From the NCBI GenBank assembly GCA_945614335.1, contig CALZAP010000136.1, positions 1-5,005 on the forward strand: a DNA stretch of 5,005 nt, written 5' to 3'. The DNA comes from an uncultured Prevotella sp. Lineage in GTDB: Bacteria; Bacteroidota; Bacteroidia; Bacteroidales; Bacteroidaceae. Both the position numbers and the translations under genes were made by a program. Of this stretch, positions 1-5,005 are shown in pieces (positions within the stretch are counted from its first letter, which is position 1; every line of letters begins with the position of its first letter). Below the pieces are notes generated by a model, which ran no database searches, was not told the DNA's origin, and worked only from the letters and a program-made list of their open reading frames with translations.

Positions 1-129
1 GCCCGTCTCCTGATTGGCACGGAGATGGATGTCGGTAAGAATGGTAGGTTCGACGTTTGTCGGGAATTTGTCGATTACCTTACTGATGGTACGCTCTACT
101 TGCTGAAATGTCTGATCTGATGTTTTCAT
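1..129 (-). CDS. Partial hypothetical protein (N-terminal 43 codons)
   Basis: An open frame reads leftward from an ATG whose complement is CAT at 127-129, and it has no stop through the window edge, giving 43 codons. The peptide begins MKTSDQTFQQVERTISKVID and continues with a segment containing EPTILTDIHLRANQETG. It is hydrophilic, has no signal peptide or membrane segment, and the first 22 residues look helical and amphipathic. I do not recognise the family, and no function is assigned. Support for a real gene comes from a very good Bacteroidota promoter match about 26 nt upstream of the ATG (155-186), giving an expected leader of only about 20 nt, and from the absence of any competing frame here. 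It is transcribed divergently from the rnf operon. The start is likely but not proven, because no Shine-Dalgarno is visible. The rest of the gene lies left of the window. Confidence 0.72.
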   Translation of the reverse strand, partial: MKTSDQTFQQVERTISKVIDKFPTNVEPTILTDIHLRANQETG

Positions 130-154
130 TGCCGATGTATTTTGCTATTATGCT

Positions 155-186
155 GCAAAAGTAGTAAAAAAATATGTTATTGCAAA
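155..186 (-). promoter_or_regulatory. Bacteroidota-type promoter for the leftward gene
   Basis: On the minus strand, TACTTTTGC (complement of 155-163) matches the Bacteroidota -7 consensus TAnnTTTG exactly. TTTG (complement of 183-186) matches the -33 element, with 19 bp between the two boxes, close to the usual spacing. Transcription would begin near 148-152, about 20 nt before the ATG at 129. The match to the consensus is direct; promoter activity is inferred. Confidence 0.65.
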
Positions 187-198
187 CGATTACGAATG

Positions 199-212
199 TT
201 TTTTGCAAAAAA
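199..212. promoter_or_regulatory. Perfect T6-GC-A6 dyad between the divergent promoters
   Basis: Bases 199-212 read TTTTTTGCAAAAAA, a perfect 14-bp palindrome. It lies upstream of both promoter candidates: 13 bp beyond the -33 box of the leftward one and about 11 bp beyond the possible -33 of the rightward one. It could be an operator for a dimeric regulator, or simply part of an A/T-tract-rich, bent intergenic region. It is not placed as a terminator for either gene, since both are transcribed away from it. The regulatory role is inference. Confidence 0.3.
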
Positions 213-223
213 CACCCTTTTTT

Positions 224-256
224 GTTGGTCAGTTCGAAAGATAGTAGTATTTTTGC
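224..256 (+). promoter_or_regulatory. Candidate promoter of the rseC-rnf operon
   Basis: TATTTTTGC at 248-256 is an exact match to the Bacteroidota -7 element TAnnTTTG. The -33 element is weaker: GTTG at 224-227 gives a 20-bp spacer but only three of four bases, while an exact TTTG at 221-224 gives 23 bp, longer than usual. Transcription should start near 260-264, leaving a leader of about 40 nt before the ATG at 304. It is the only good -7 match seen on this strand ahead of the operon. The imperfect -33 may mean moderate strength or help from an activator. Confidence 0.55.
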
Positions 257-303
257 ATCACGAAAACAGACAAAGAGGTCAAAATAACGCCCTCACTTAA
301 CAA

Positions 304-735
304 ATGAACGACAAGATAAAACATAACGGAATAGTGGAAGACGTAGGTCAGGGAATAGTCAAAGTGCGCATTCTTCAGACCTCGGCATGCGCCCATTGCA
401 AGGTGGCTTCACATTGCAATGCCGCGGAGGCGAAAGAGAAGATTATCGACGTAAGGTGCGAAGAGGATGCCGCAAGGTATAATGTGGGGCAGGCTGTGAC
501 AGTGGCCACTACCACCTCGGCCGTGGGACGTGCGATGACCGTGGGTTTTGTGGTGCCGTTCATTGTGATGGTTGCCTCGCTGCTACTGGTTCTTACACTC
601 ACCGGCGACGAAGTGCTTGCTGCCCTTACGGCTGTGTTAGCTCTCATACCATATTATCTCACAGTGTTCCTGTTGCGCCGCCCGCTTTCCAAAGGAGTAG
701 CGTTCACTATAGAGGACTCAAATGAAAATTATTAA
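304..735 (+). CDS. rseC: RseC/MucC-family membrane protein (SoxR-reducing system type)
   Basis: A 143-residue protein with the RseC/MucC architecture. The N-terminal soluble part opens with a GIVEDVGQGIVKVRI strand pattern, followed by a cysteine cluster C29-x2-C32-x5-C38 and a further C52. Two membrane helices follow at about 79-99 and 104-124, joined by a short GDE turn, then a short polar tail. In Escherichia coli, RseC works with the Rsx (Rnf) complex to keep SoxR reduced, and it also affects RseA/sigma-E. In Bacteroidota an rseC-like gene commonly leads the rnf operon, so an accessory, redox or assembly role for Rnf is more likely here than sigma-E control; this is inference. The start is well fixed: an in-frame TAA at 298-300 sits just upstream and no other Met occurs before residue 78. 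No Shine-Dalgarno is present. It ends in tandem stops (TAATAA, 733-738), 21 nt before rnfB. Confidence 0.88.
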   Translation: MNDKIKHNGIVEDVGQGIVKVRILQTSACAHCKVASHCNAAEAKEKIIDVRCEEDAARYNVGQAVTVATTTSAVGRAMTVGFVVPFIVMVASLLLVLTLTGDEVLAALTAVLALIPYYLTVFLLRRPLSKGVAFTIEDSNENY

Positions 736-756
736 TAAAACATATCAAAAAGTAAT

Positions 757-1635
757 ATGAATTTTATCGTTATCGCAGTCATTGTGCTTGGAGCCATAGG
801 ACTGGTGGCAGCCGCAGTGCTCTACCTCTGCTCCAAAAAGTTTGCTGTGAAGGAAGACCCGCGCATTGCGCAGGTGGCGGCACTCTTGCCGCAAGCCAAT
901 TGTGGCGGATGCGGATTTCCGGGATGCTCCGGACTCGCTGACGCTCTCGTGAAAGGCGCCGACGCCGGAAACCTCGAAGGACTTAGCTGTCCGGTGGGTG
1001 GGCACGACGTCATGGAGAAAGTGTCTGACCTGCTCGGCATGGCCATTGCCAACACAGAGGCAAAGGTTGCCGTGGTGAGATGTAACGGCACGTGTGAAAA
1101 TCGTCCGAAGGTCACTGAGTATTCAGGACTTCGCACCTGTGCCGCCATGCACGCGTGTGGTGCCGGTGAGTCGGCTTGCGGATTCGGATGCCTCGGATGC
1201 GGCGACTGTATTGCAGTTTGCTCGCTCGACGCCATCCACATCAATCCCGAGACTGGCATTGCCGAGGTCGACGAGGACAAATGTGGAGGTTGCGGTGCCT
1301 GCTCAAGGGCTTGTCCGCGCCACGTGATCGAGATTAGAAAGAAAGGCCCGAAGGGACGACGCGTGTATGTAAGCTGCGTCAACCAAGACAAGGGACCAGC
1401 CGCCAAGGCCGCCTGCAGCGTGGCATGCATCGGCTGCGGAAAGTGTGAGAAAGAGTGTCCGTTCGGAGCCATCACCATGAACGGCAGCCTTGCATACATC
1501 GACAACGAGAAGTGCCGAGTATGCCGCAAGTGTGAGAAAGTGTGCCCGCAGAAGGCCATCGTGGCAGTGAACTTCCCGGCGCCGAAACCGAAACCCGAAA
1601 ATCAAAACAACAGCAATGAAGATAAGAACATTTAG
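757..1635 (+). CDS. rnfB: RnfB, Fe-S relay subunit of the Rnf complex
   Basis: RnfB accepts electrons from reduced ferredoxin and passes them into the membrane complex. Residues 3-24 form one N-terminal membrane helix; the rest is cytoplasmic. Next is the RnfB-type Fe-S domain, C49-x2-C52-x4-C57-x20-C78. Four ferredoxin-like motifs follow: C145-x2-C148-x2-C151-x3-C155, C176/179/182/186-P, C224/227/230/234-P and C253/256/259/263-P. Extra cysteines occur at 109, 113, 128, 134, 141, 207 and 220. At 292 residues it is the long form seen in anaerobes such as clostridia and Bacteroides; the enterobacterial RsxB is about 190 residues with two ferredoxin motifs. The C-terminus (from about 274) is a Pro/Lys then Asn-rich hydrophilic tail. 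An in-frame TAA at 736-738 bounds the start; no Shine-Dalgarno is seen, only an A-rich leader. The last 20 nt overlap rnfC, suggesting coupled translation. Confidence 0.97.
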   Translation: MNFIVIAVIVLGAIGLVAAAVLYLCSKKFAVKEDPRIAQVAALLPQANCGGCGFPGCSGLADALVKGADAGNLEGLSCPVGGHDVMEKVSDLLGMAIANTEAKVAVVRCNGTCENRPKVTEYSGLRTCAAMHACGAGESACGFGCLGCGDCIAVCSLDAIHINPETGIAEVDEDKCGGCGACSRACPRHVIEIRKKGPKGRRVYVSCVNQDKGPAAKAACSVACIGCGKCEKECPFGAITMNGSLAYIDNEKCRVCRKCEKVCPQKAIVAVNFPAPKPKPENQNNSNEDKNI

Positions 1636-2968
1636 AATAGGCGGTATACACCCGGAGGAGAACAAGCTGTCGGCTGAAGTGGCCACAGTGGTGGCACCGC
1701 TGCCGAAACAGGCCATCTTCCCTTTGTCGCAGCATATCGGAGCACCTGCAAAACCCGTGGTGAAGCGTGGCGACAAGGTGAAGGTGGGAACACTCATAGC
1801 AGAGGCTGGAGGATTCGTCTCTGCACCCATCTATTCCTCGGTGTCGGGAACAGTGGCAAAGATTGACTCTGCCTTCGACGCCACCGGCTACCGCAAGCCT
1901 GTTATTATTATTAATGTGGAGGGCGACGAGTGGGAGGAAACCATCGACCGCAGCAAGACCCTCGAAACCCTTGAGAAACATCCTGAGCTCACACCAGAGG
2001 AAATAGTGGAGCGAATAAAGGTGGCTGGCGTCACCGGTATGGGCGGCGCCGGATTCCCTACCTTCATCAAACTCTGTCCGCCCCCGGGAGCAAAGGCCGA
2101 GTGTGTGATTATCAATGCCGTGGAGTGTGAGCCTTACATCACCTCCGACTACCGATTGATGATGGAGCATGCCGACGAGATACTCGTGGGACTCAACCTC
2201 CTGATGAAGGCCGCCAAGGTGGAAAAGGGATACATCGGTATTGAGACCAACAAGCCAGAGGCCATACGACTGCTGAGCGAAAAGACCGCCTCCGACCCAC
2301 GCATAGAAGTGGTGCCGCTGAAGCAACGCTATCCGCAGGGAGGAGAGAAGCAGCTCGTGGATGCTGTAATCCGCCGTCAGGTACCTGCACCACCTGCCAT
2401 TCCTGTTAACGTGGGTGCCATAGTGCAGAATGTGGGTACGGCATTCGCGGTTTACGAGGCAGTGATGAAGCGCAAGCCTTTGTTTGAACGCTACACCACC
2501 GTGACCGGCAAGCAGCTGAAGAACCCGGGCAACTTCCTCGTTCGCATGGGAACACCGATGAAAGACCTCATCGAGATTTGCGGCGGCATGCCTGAAGGCG
2601 ACAACAAACTGCTCGCCGGCGGACCGATGATGGGCAAGGCCCTCACCACCGACGAAGTGCCGGTGTGCAAGGGTACCAACAGTGTGACCATCATCAGTGG
2701 CGACGAGGCTCGACGCAAGCCCGCCGACCCTTGCATCCGCTGCGGAAAGTGTGTCAATGTATGCCCGATGGGTCTCGAACCCTATCTCCTTGCCACTTGT
2801 TCTGCAAAGAAGATGTGGGAAAAGGTGGAGGCAGAAGACATCACATCGTGCATAGAGTGCGGCTCCTGCCAGTTCACATGCCCGTCACACCGTCCTATTC
2901 TCGACAACATACGTTTCGGAAAGCAGACCGTGATGGGAATAATACGTGCCAGAGCTGCGAAAAAATAG
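1616..2968 (+). CDS. rnfC: RnfC, NADH/FMN- and Fe-S-binding subunit of the Rnf complex
   Basis: RnfC is the peripheral cytoplasmic subunit that exchanges electrons with NAD(H), resembling the NuoF (51-kDa) subunit of complex I. The N-terminal 1-85 is the RnfC barrel-sandwich domain, starting with FRIGGIHPEENK. The complex I 51-kDa-like nucleotide/flavin domain covers about 130-285, with the glycine-rich GVTGMGGAGFPT at 138-149 and NAVECEPYITSDY at 167-179. An SLBB-type domain follows at about 292-345 (RYTTVTG at 292-298). Two ferredoxin motifs close the protein: C373/376/379/383-P and C412/415/418/422-P. At 450 residues it is the compact form, without the long alanine-rich C-terminal extension of Escherichia coli RsxC. 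The ATG lies inside the end of rnfB in another frame (20-nt overlap); the N-terminal sequence fits the family exactly at this start. It ends 29 nt before rnfD. Confidence 0.97.
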   Translation: MKIRTFRIGGIHPEENKLSAEVATVVAPLPKQAIFPLSQHIGAPAKPVVKRGDKVKVGTLIAEAGGFVSAPIYSSVSGTVAKIDSAFDATGYRKPVIIINVEGDEWEETIDRSKTLETLEKHPELTPEEIVERIKVAGVTGMGGAGFPTFIKLCPPPGAKAECVIINAVECEPYITSDYRLMMEHADEILVGLNLLMKAAKVEKGYIGIETNKPEAIRLLSEKTASDPRIEVVPLKQRYPQGGEKQLVDAVIRRQVPAPPAIPVNVGAIVQNVGTAFAVYEAVMKRKPLFERYTTVTGKQLKNPGNFLVRMGTPMKDLIEICGGMPEGDNKLLAGGPMMGKALTTDEVPVCKGTNSVTIISGDEARRKPADPCIRCGKCVNVCPMGLEPYLLATCSAKKMWEKVEAEDITSCIECGSCQFTCPSHRPILDNIRFGKQTVMGIIRARAAKK

Positions 2969-2997
2969 TTTCAAATACCGTAATTTCAAGTTCATAA

Positions 2998-4002
2998 ATG
3001 AAAAAAATGATAGTTTCATTGTCGCCACATGCCCATGGCACCGACTCTGTGGAGCGCAACATGTATGGAGTGGTCATTGCCCTTCTTCCCGCGCTGCTCG
3101 TGTCGTTCTTCATCTTCGGCATCGGCTCGGCAATAGTTTGTGCCACCAGCGTGGCAGCCTGCGTCTTGTTTGAGTGGGCTATAAACAAATACCTTATGAA
3201 AAACAGCCGTACCACCGTATGCGACGGCTCGGCTGTGGTTACAGGCCTTCTTCTCGGCTTCAACCTTCCGTCCAATCTCCCGATATGGATTATCATAATC
3301 GGAGCCCTTGTGGCAGTAGGCATCGGAAAGATGACCTTCGGCGGATTGGGCAGTAACCTCTTCAACCCAGCACTCGTGGGACGTTGTTTCCTCTTGGTCA
3401 GCTTCCCTGCACAGATGACCTCATGGCCACAGGCCGGACAGCTCACGTCTTATCTCGACGCAGAGACGGGAGCCACACCGCTCTCGGTAATGAAGTGGGC
3501 CATAAAGAGCGGCGACCCCTCGGTGCTCCAGCAGCTGCCCGACAGTTTCAGTATGCTGATAGGCATTCCCCACACATGTCAGGCCGGTGCCGGTTCGCTT
3601 GGTGAGGTGTGCGCCCTTGCACTCCTGCTCGGACTCGCCTTCATGCTTTGGCGCAAGATTATCACTTGGCACACTCCGGTGAGCATCATCCTTACCGTGT
3701 TTGTGCTCAGCGGACTGCTCCACCTTTCCAGTCCCGTATATGCCGACCCGTTTGCCGTAATCTTCAGTGGAGGCTTGATGCTTGGTGCCATCTTCATGGC
3801 CACCGACTACGTCACCTCGCCAATGTGCAGCCGCGGCCAGTTGGTCTACGGAGTGGGCATCGGTGTTCTTACAGTGGTGATACGTAACTGGGGCGCATAT
3901 CCCGAAGGAATGTCGTTCGCCATACTTATCATGAACGCCTTCACACCGCTCATCAACACATACATCAAACCAAAACGTTTCGGGGAGGTAGTAAAGAAAT
4001 GA
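2998..4002 (+). CDS. rnfD: RnfD, membrane subunit with covalent FMN
   Basis: A 334-residue polytopic membrane protein of the NqrB/RnfD family, part of the ion-translocating membrane core. The N-terminus (IVSLSPHAHG, 5-14) matches the family's usual opening, and helices follow from about 23 onward, with clear ones near 25-45, 46-62, 95-110, 204-219, 224-241 and 255-268. Conserved family segments are DGSAVVTGLLLGFNLP (76-91), GGLGSNLFNPALVGR (115-129) and GGLMLGAIFMATDYVTSP (258-275). The flavinylation motif is T157-G158-A159-T160-P, so T160 is the predicted FMN attachment residue; attachment needs an ApbE flavin transferase, not encoded here. A Met at residue 4 is an alternative start, but both give the same domain. 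There is no Shine-Dalgarno upstream; the 29-nt gap is AT-rich. The stop overlaps the next gene as ATGA (3999-4002). Confidence 0.96.
   Translation: MKKMIVSLSPHAHGTDSVERNMYGVVIALLPALLVSFFIFGIGSAIVCATSVAACVLFEWAINKYLMKNSRTTVCDGSAVVTGLLLGFNLPSNLPIWIIIIGALVAVGIGKMTFGGLGSNLFNPALVGRCFLLVSFPAQMTSWPQAGQLTSYLDAETGATPLSVMKWAIKSGDPSVLQQLPDSFSMLIGIPHTCQAGAGSLGEVCALALLLGLAFMLWRKIITWHTPVSIILTVFVLSGLLHLSSPVYADPFAVIFSGGLMLGAIFMATDYVTSPMCSRGQLVYGVGIGVLTVVIRNWGAYPEGMSFAILIMNAFTPLINTYIKPKRFGEVVKK
3984..3988 (+). promoter_or_regulatory. Shine-Dalgarno-like site for rnfG
   Basis: GGAGG, within a longer GGGGAGGT run (3982-3989), lies 10 nt before the rnfG ATG at 3999 and complements the 16S anti-Shine-Dalgarno core. 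It is the only start in this operon with such a site; the other genes have AT-rich leaders with none, as is usual in Bacteroidota. The bases also encode the FGEV stretch of RnfD, so the match could be partly coding chance. Use as a ribosome binding site is inferred. Confidence 0.45.
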
Positions 4003-4640
4003 AAAAGCTGGAATCTACATTAGTGAATATGGTGACAGTGCTTGTGGGAGTGGCTGTCATCACAGGAGCCCTTCTCGCATGGGTGAACCACGTGACAGAA
4101 GCACCCATAAAGGCACAAGACGAAATAGCTCTCGCCAACGGTATTAAAGAGGTGATGGGCACCGACAACCTCAAGGTCACCGCCGACGACGAGCTGAAGC
4201 AGACCTTCGAAGGCAAGGAGCTCACCTTCGTGGTACACAAGACAGCCACTGCCGACGGCAAGTTCCTTGGAGCCGCTGTTGAGAGCACCACGTTAGGCTT
4301 TGGAGGCGACTTGAAAGTGCTCGTGGGCTTCGATGCCGAAGGAAAGGTGCTCGGCTACACCATACTGCAGGCTGCCGAGACACCGGGACTCGGAGCAAAG
4401 GCCGACAAGTGGTTCCAAAAAGACGGAAAGGGCTCTATCGTGGGCAAGACACCGTCGACACCACTTGCAGTAAACAAGGACGGTGGCGACATCGACGCCA
4501 TCACAGCTTCCACCATCACCTCGCGCGCCTTCCTCAAGGCTGTCAACCAGGCTTATCAGGTGTATGCCGGACAGGACCATGGTCAGGACACCGACGCCTC
4601 CTCCGGAGCAAGCCAGCAGGCGAGCAGAGGGGAAAAGTAA
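3999..4640 (+). CDS. rnfG: RnfG, periplasmic flavoprotein subunit with covalent FMN
   Basis: A 213-residue member of the RnfG/NqrC family, which carries one covalently bound FMN on the outer face of the inner membrane. A single N-terminal anchor helix spans about 9-28, followed by a soluble FMN-binding domain. It contains TTLGFGGDLKVLVGFDAEGK and the ETPGLGAKAD segment typical of the family. The flavinylation motif is D166-A-I-T-A-S-T172-I-T-S, so T172 is the predicted attachment site. The core is S/T-[GA]-[AS]-T, here TAST rather than the SGAT often seen; such variation occurs in the family. After about residue 190 the C-terminus is a hydrophilic Gln/Asp/Ser/Ala tail. It overlaps rnfD by 4 nt (ATGA), so translation is likely coupled, helped by the GGAGG at 3984-3988. 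It is followed by a 37-nt AT-rich gap before rnfE. Confidence 0.96.
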   Translation: MKKLESTLVNMVTVLVGVAVITGALLAWVNHVTEAPIKAQDEIALANGIKEVMGTDNLKVTADDELKQTFEGKELTFVVHKTATADGKFLGAAVESTTLGFGGDLKVLVGFDAEGKVLGYTILQAAETPGLGAKADKWFQKDGKGSIVGKTPSTPLAVNKDGGDIDAITASTITSRAFLKAVNQAYQVYAGQDHGQDTDASSGASQQASRGEK

Positions 4641-4661
4641 AGAAGTCATTATTTCCATATT

Positions 4662-4679
4662 ATAATATTTCAATATTAT
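4662..4679 (+). repeat. AT-only inverted repeat over the rnfE start codon
   Basis: ATAATATT (4662-4669) and AATATTAT (4672-4679) are exact reverse complements separated by TC, and the right arm takes in the first two bases of the rnfE ATG. In RNA this would form at most about 7 A-U pairs around a 4-nt loop, which is weak. It may be chance in a 37-nt AT-rich leader, or it may modulate access to the start codon. It lacks GC pairs, and only a 3-nt T run (4668-4670) occurs near it, so it is not a convincing terminator. Confidence 0.35.
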
Positions 4680-5005
4680 GTTAAAGATACTTTTAAACGG
4701 CATCATCAAGGAGAACCCGACGTTTGTGCTTCTCCTCGGAATGTGTCCTACGCTTGCCACCACCACCTCGGCGATGAACGGCCTGTCGATGGGACTTGCC
4801 ACGATGTTTGTGCTCATCTGCTCCAACATCGTAATATCAATGATAAAGAACCTCACGCCCGACAAGGTGCGCATACCAGTGTTTGTGGTGGTCATTGCGT
4901 CATTTGTCACCATACTGCAGATGTGCCTGAAGGCATACCTGCCCGAAATCAACAAGTCGCTCGGTGTGTTCATCCCTCTCATCGTGGTTAACTGCATCAT
5001 CCTCG
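4678..5005 (+). CDS. rnfE: RnfE, membrane core subunit (N-terminal 109 codons, cut by window edge)
   Basis: An open frame from ATG 4678 continues through the right edge, giving 109 complete codons of a protein usually about 195-230 residues long. It begins MLKILLNGIIKENPTFVLLL and matches the NqrD/RnfE family: ENPTFVLLLGMCPTLATTTSA near 12-32, then GLSMGLATMFVLICSNIVIS, DKVRIPVFVVVIASFVTI and LGVFIPLIVVNCIIL at the edge. RnfE pairs with the homologous RnfA to form the membrane-embedded core; cysteines of the two subunits hold an Fe-S centre between them. C23 and C106 (in VNC) are at the positions expected for these ligands. RnfE rather than RnfA is chosen from the CPTLATTTSAMNGL and VRIPVF patterns and from its place after rnfG. 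The start has no Shine-Dalgarno; an AT-only inverted repeat overlaps it. rnfA is expected next. Confidence 0.95.
   Translation, partial: MLKILLNGIIKENPTFVLLLGMCPTLATTTSAMNGLSMGLATMFVLICSNIVISMIKNLTPDKVRIPVFVVVIASFVTILQMCLKAYLPEINKSLGVFIPLIVVNCIIL

Noticed and set aside
199..212. T6-GC-A6 dyad as a bidirectional terminator
   Set aside because: Both flanking genes are transcribed away from it, so no transcript should need to end here; it also lacks a GC-rich stem with a loop.
304..735. First operon gene as a hidden new Rnf subunit
   Set aside because: The Cys cluster followed by two adjacent helices and the length match the known RseC/MucC family, so it is not a new family.
822..1559. Long open frame (245 codons) on the minus strand opposite rnfB
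   Set aside because: It lies wholly antisense to a clear rnfB, its peptide is rich in Pro, His and Ser with no family pattern, and it arises from the codon bias of the sense gene.
1472..2326. Open frame of 284 codons on the minus strand opposite rnfB/rnfC
   Set aside because: It spans two well-identified sense genes, has low-complexity His/Cys/Gly-rich content and no promoter or initiation signal; it is an antisense shadow.
2895..3446. Open frame of 183 codons on the minus strand at the rnfC/rnfD junction
   Set aside because: It is antisense to conserved ends of rnfC and rnfD, with no initiation signal and no recognisable domain.
4293..5000. Open frame of 235 codons on the minus strand across rnfG and rnfE
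   Set aside because: Both sense genes match their families over this whole stretch, and the antisense peptide shows no domain and crosses the intergenic gap arbitrarily.
4678..5005. Final gene as rnfA instead of rnfE
   Set aside because: RnfA and RnfE are homologous, but the N-terminal ENPTFVLLLGMCPTLATTTSA-type sequence and the location directly after rnfG fit RnfE better.

Overview
The window carries most of an rnf operon (Rnf: membrane ferredoxin:NAD+ oxidoreductase that couples electron transfer to ion pumping) from a member of the Bacteroidota, most likely the order Bacteroidales. Three things point to that group. Both ends of the intergenic region carry exact matches to the Bacteroidota sigma-ABfr -7 element (TAnnTTTG). 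Most start codons lack a Shine-Dalgarno sequence and sit behind AT-rich leaders. The gene order RseC-like, rnfB, rnfC, rnfD, rnfG, rnfE is the arrangement known from Bacteroides and relatives. The genus cannot be fixed from the sequence; a Prevotella- or Bacteroides-like gut or oral anaerobe is a reasonable guess.

Layout: 1-129 is the 5' end of a minus-strand gene of unknown function that runs off the left edge. 130-303 is an AT-rich divergent intergenic region with one promoter candidate pointing each way and a perfect T6-GC-A6 dyad between them. 304-735 encodes an RseC/MucC-family membrane protein. 757-1635 is rnfB, 1616-2968 rnfC, 2998-4002 rnfD, 3999-4640 rnfG, and 4678-5005 the first 109 codons of rnfE, cut by the right edge. 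All six plus-strand genes are tightly packed (gaps of 21, -20, 29, -4 and 37 nt) with no visible internal terminator, so they probably form one transcript. rnfA is expected just beyond the window.

How the genes work together: RnfB (Fe-S relay, anchored by one helix) and RnfC (FMN/NADH and Fe-S subunit) form the cytoplasmic electron input/output module. RnfD and RnfG carry covalently attached FMN at recognisable flavinylation motifs. RnfE, with the missing RnfA, forms the membrane core holding an Fe-S centre. Together they oxidise reduced ferredoxin, reduce NAD+ and export Na+ or H+ (or run in reverse). The RseC-like protein is probably an accessory or assembly factor; its exact job in this context is not shown by the sequence.

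The region is a recognisable core-metabolism locus. I found no mobile element, CRISPR array, RNA gene or clearly new system. The points worth a second look are the divergent control region, the contrasting translation-start signals inside the operon, the cysteine-rich long RnfB, and the unidentified divergent gene.
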